From Acidithiobacillus sp. (GTDB taxonomy: Bacteria; Pseudomonadota; Gammaproteobacteria; Acidithiobacillales; Acidithiobacillaceae), in assembly GCA_028065135.1 (NCBI GenBank), contig JAPTWR010000037.1:1-6094 (forward strand): a DNA stretch of 6,094 bases. Reading direction: 5' to 3'. Position 1 is the first letter of the stretch, and each line of letters starts with the position of its first letter. Positions 5,567 through 6,094 of the stretch are shown here, in pieces. The notes under the pieces are model-generated. The model was not told the origin of the DNA. It did no database searches and saw nothing but the letters and a program-made list of their open reading frames with translations. The translations under genes were made by a program, and so were the position numbers.

Positions 5567-5639
5567 GGATCAGACACCGACCATCTGGATCAGTTCCACT
5601 ATGAAGTTATCAATTTCCAAGATGTTATCGTCAGTTCCA
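5567..5639 (-). repeat. Four imperfect direct repeats of about 21 bp upstream of the exported-protein gene
   Basis: Read on the minus strand, TGGAA-type words begin at 5639, 5619 and 5598, with a related TGTCTGATC at 5576. The steps are 20, 21 and 22 bases. Each is followed by a GAT- or GATAAC-like word, giving a loose consensus TGGAACTGATAAC. The array lies between the hairpin after hsp20 and the ribosome site of the 86-aa gene. Spacing near two helical turns would place copies on one DNA face, as for a regulator-binding array, but the repeats are degenerate and no promoter was identified with confidence. Confidence 0.35.
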
Positions 5640-5656
5640 GGCGATATCGTGGAGGA

Positions 5657-5690
5657 GGTGGGGCCTCGTGAAAATACACGAGGCCCCACC
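5657..5690 (-). terminator. Strong GC-rich hairpin just after hsp20
   Basis: A perfect 14-base inverted repeat, 5657-5670 with 5677-5690, encloses a six-base A/T loop. It begins nine bases past the hsp20 stop (5699). No T-run follows on either strand, so it departs from a standard intrinsic terminator. It may stop some transcripts, or protect the 3' end of hsp20 mRNA and so give more Hsp20 than downstream products. No gene on the plus strand reads into it. Confidence 0.6.
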
Positions 5691-5698
5691 CCTATCGC

Positions 5699-6094
5699 TC
5701 AGGAAATCGCAATTTTTTTGCGTTTCGCAGCTTCTGTTTTAGGCAGAGTCAACTCCAAAACACCATCTTTGTATGTGGCCTTGGTTTGATCGCCATTCAC
5801 ATCTGCAGGGAGCTGCACGGTGCGTGAAAACTCTCCATATCGACGCTCCCGGTAGATATAATTCCCTTCTTCCCGAGAGCTGTCTTCTTCCTTGACGCCA
5901 CTGATATAGACCTGATTACCGTGTACCTGGACATCCAGCTTATCCTTGTCTACACCGGCAATCTCCGCCTTCAATACAAAAGCGTCATCGTGATCAAGGA
6001 CATCGATATGCGCGATTTGGGGTTGCGTGGCCTGTCGGGTAATGAAAGGAGAAAATACCCCCGGCCACACTGTTTCTATTAAGTTTTCCAAAGG
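5699..6094 (-). CDS. Small heat-shock protein, Hsp20 family (5' end beyond the window)
   Basis: This cytosolic ATP-independent chaperone holds unfolding proteins for refolding by DnaK/ClpB-type machines. About 131 codons are visible. Counting from a TTG at 6091, the alpha-crystallin domain spans about 26-119, with EIAGVDKDKLDV (43-54), the ERRYGEFSRTVQLP signature (82-95) and YKDGVLELTLPK (107-118). The C-terminus ends KKIAIS, an I-x-I motif (127-129) used in oligomer assembly. The frame is still open at the window edge (a Pro codon precedes the TTG) and no ribosome site can be seen, so the true start probably lies outside and the protein is somewhat longer (family usual 140-150 aa). It is first in the visible leftward series with the exported protein and the Deg-type protease. 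Confidence 0.92.
   Translation of the reverse strand, partial: PLENLIETVWPGVFSPFITRQATQPQIAHIDVLDHDDAFVLKAEIAGVDKDKLDVQVHGNQVYISGVKEEDSSREEGNYIYRERRYGEFSRTVQLPADVNGDQTKATYKDGVLELTLPKTEAAKRKKIAIS

Noticed and set aside
5601..5789. 62-codon plus-strand frame across the hsp20 end
   Set aside because: It runs antisense through the hairpin and into hsp20. It has no ribosome site and no family resemblance.

Overview
The window looks like an accessory, island-like stretch of a proteobacterial chromosome or plasmid. The protein types (HxlR regulator, PemK/MazF toxin, NadV, DegP/Q-like protease, Hsp20, PsiE-like remnant) fit a gamma- or acidithiobacillia-type proteobacterium, possibly an acidophile such as Acidithiobacillus. 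That assignment is an inference from overall protein character, not from a marker gene. Decayed fragments and uneven base composition (an AT-rich left edge and an AT-rich patch near 3370-3560) support a mosaic history.

Left part (1-720). A short HxlR-family winged-helix regulator is read rightwards from an extended -10 promoter. AGTA/TACT-type repeats in the leader could be its operator. It is followed by about 230 bases without an intact gene, holding a decayed piece that resembles the start of an IS5-group transposase.

Middle (721-3121), all leftward. nadV encodes nicotinamide phosphoribosyltransferase and keeps every active-site motif I could check. It is followed by an overlapping mazE/mazF-type antitoxin-toxin pair. 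The pair appears to have its own promoter, covered by an inverted repeat, partly inside the nadV end. Upstream of nadV lie about 300 bases with no recognisable gene, although the nadV frame stays open through most of them.

Right part (3122-6094), also all leftward and envelope/protein-quality related. In transcription order it holds an Hsp20 small heat-shock protein (5' end cut by the window edge), a strong GC hairpin, a set of roughly 21-bp imperfect repeats, an 86-aa exported protein, a membrane-anchored DegP/DegQ-like serine protease with two PDZ domains, a hairpin, a 58-aa two-helix membrane protein, and a PsiE-family gene. The last is broken by an in-frame TGA and cut off in mid-protein. 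Hsp20, a Deg protease and PsiE on one strand recall the transmissible heat-resistance / protein-quality-control loci of Gammaproteobacteria. This may be a shortened or eroded relative whose distal end was lost at about base 3122, where the nadV-toxin-antitoxin segment begins.

Nothing here is certainly a new system. The most useful observations are the unannotated psiE remnant and what it says about the cluster, the nadV/mazEF neighbourhood, and several unexplained regulatory-looking repeats and hairpins.
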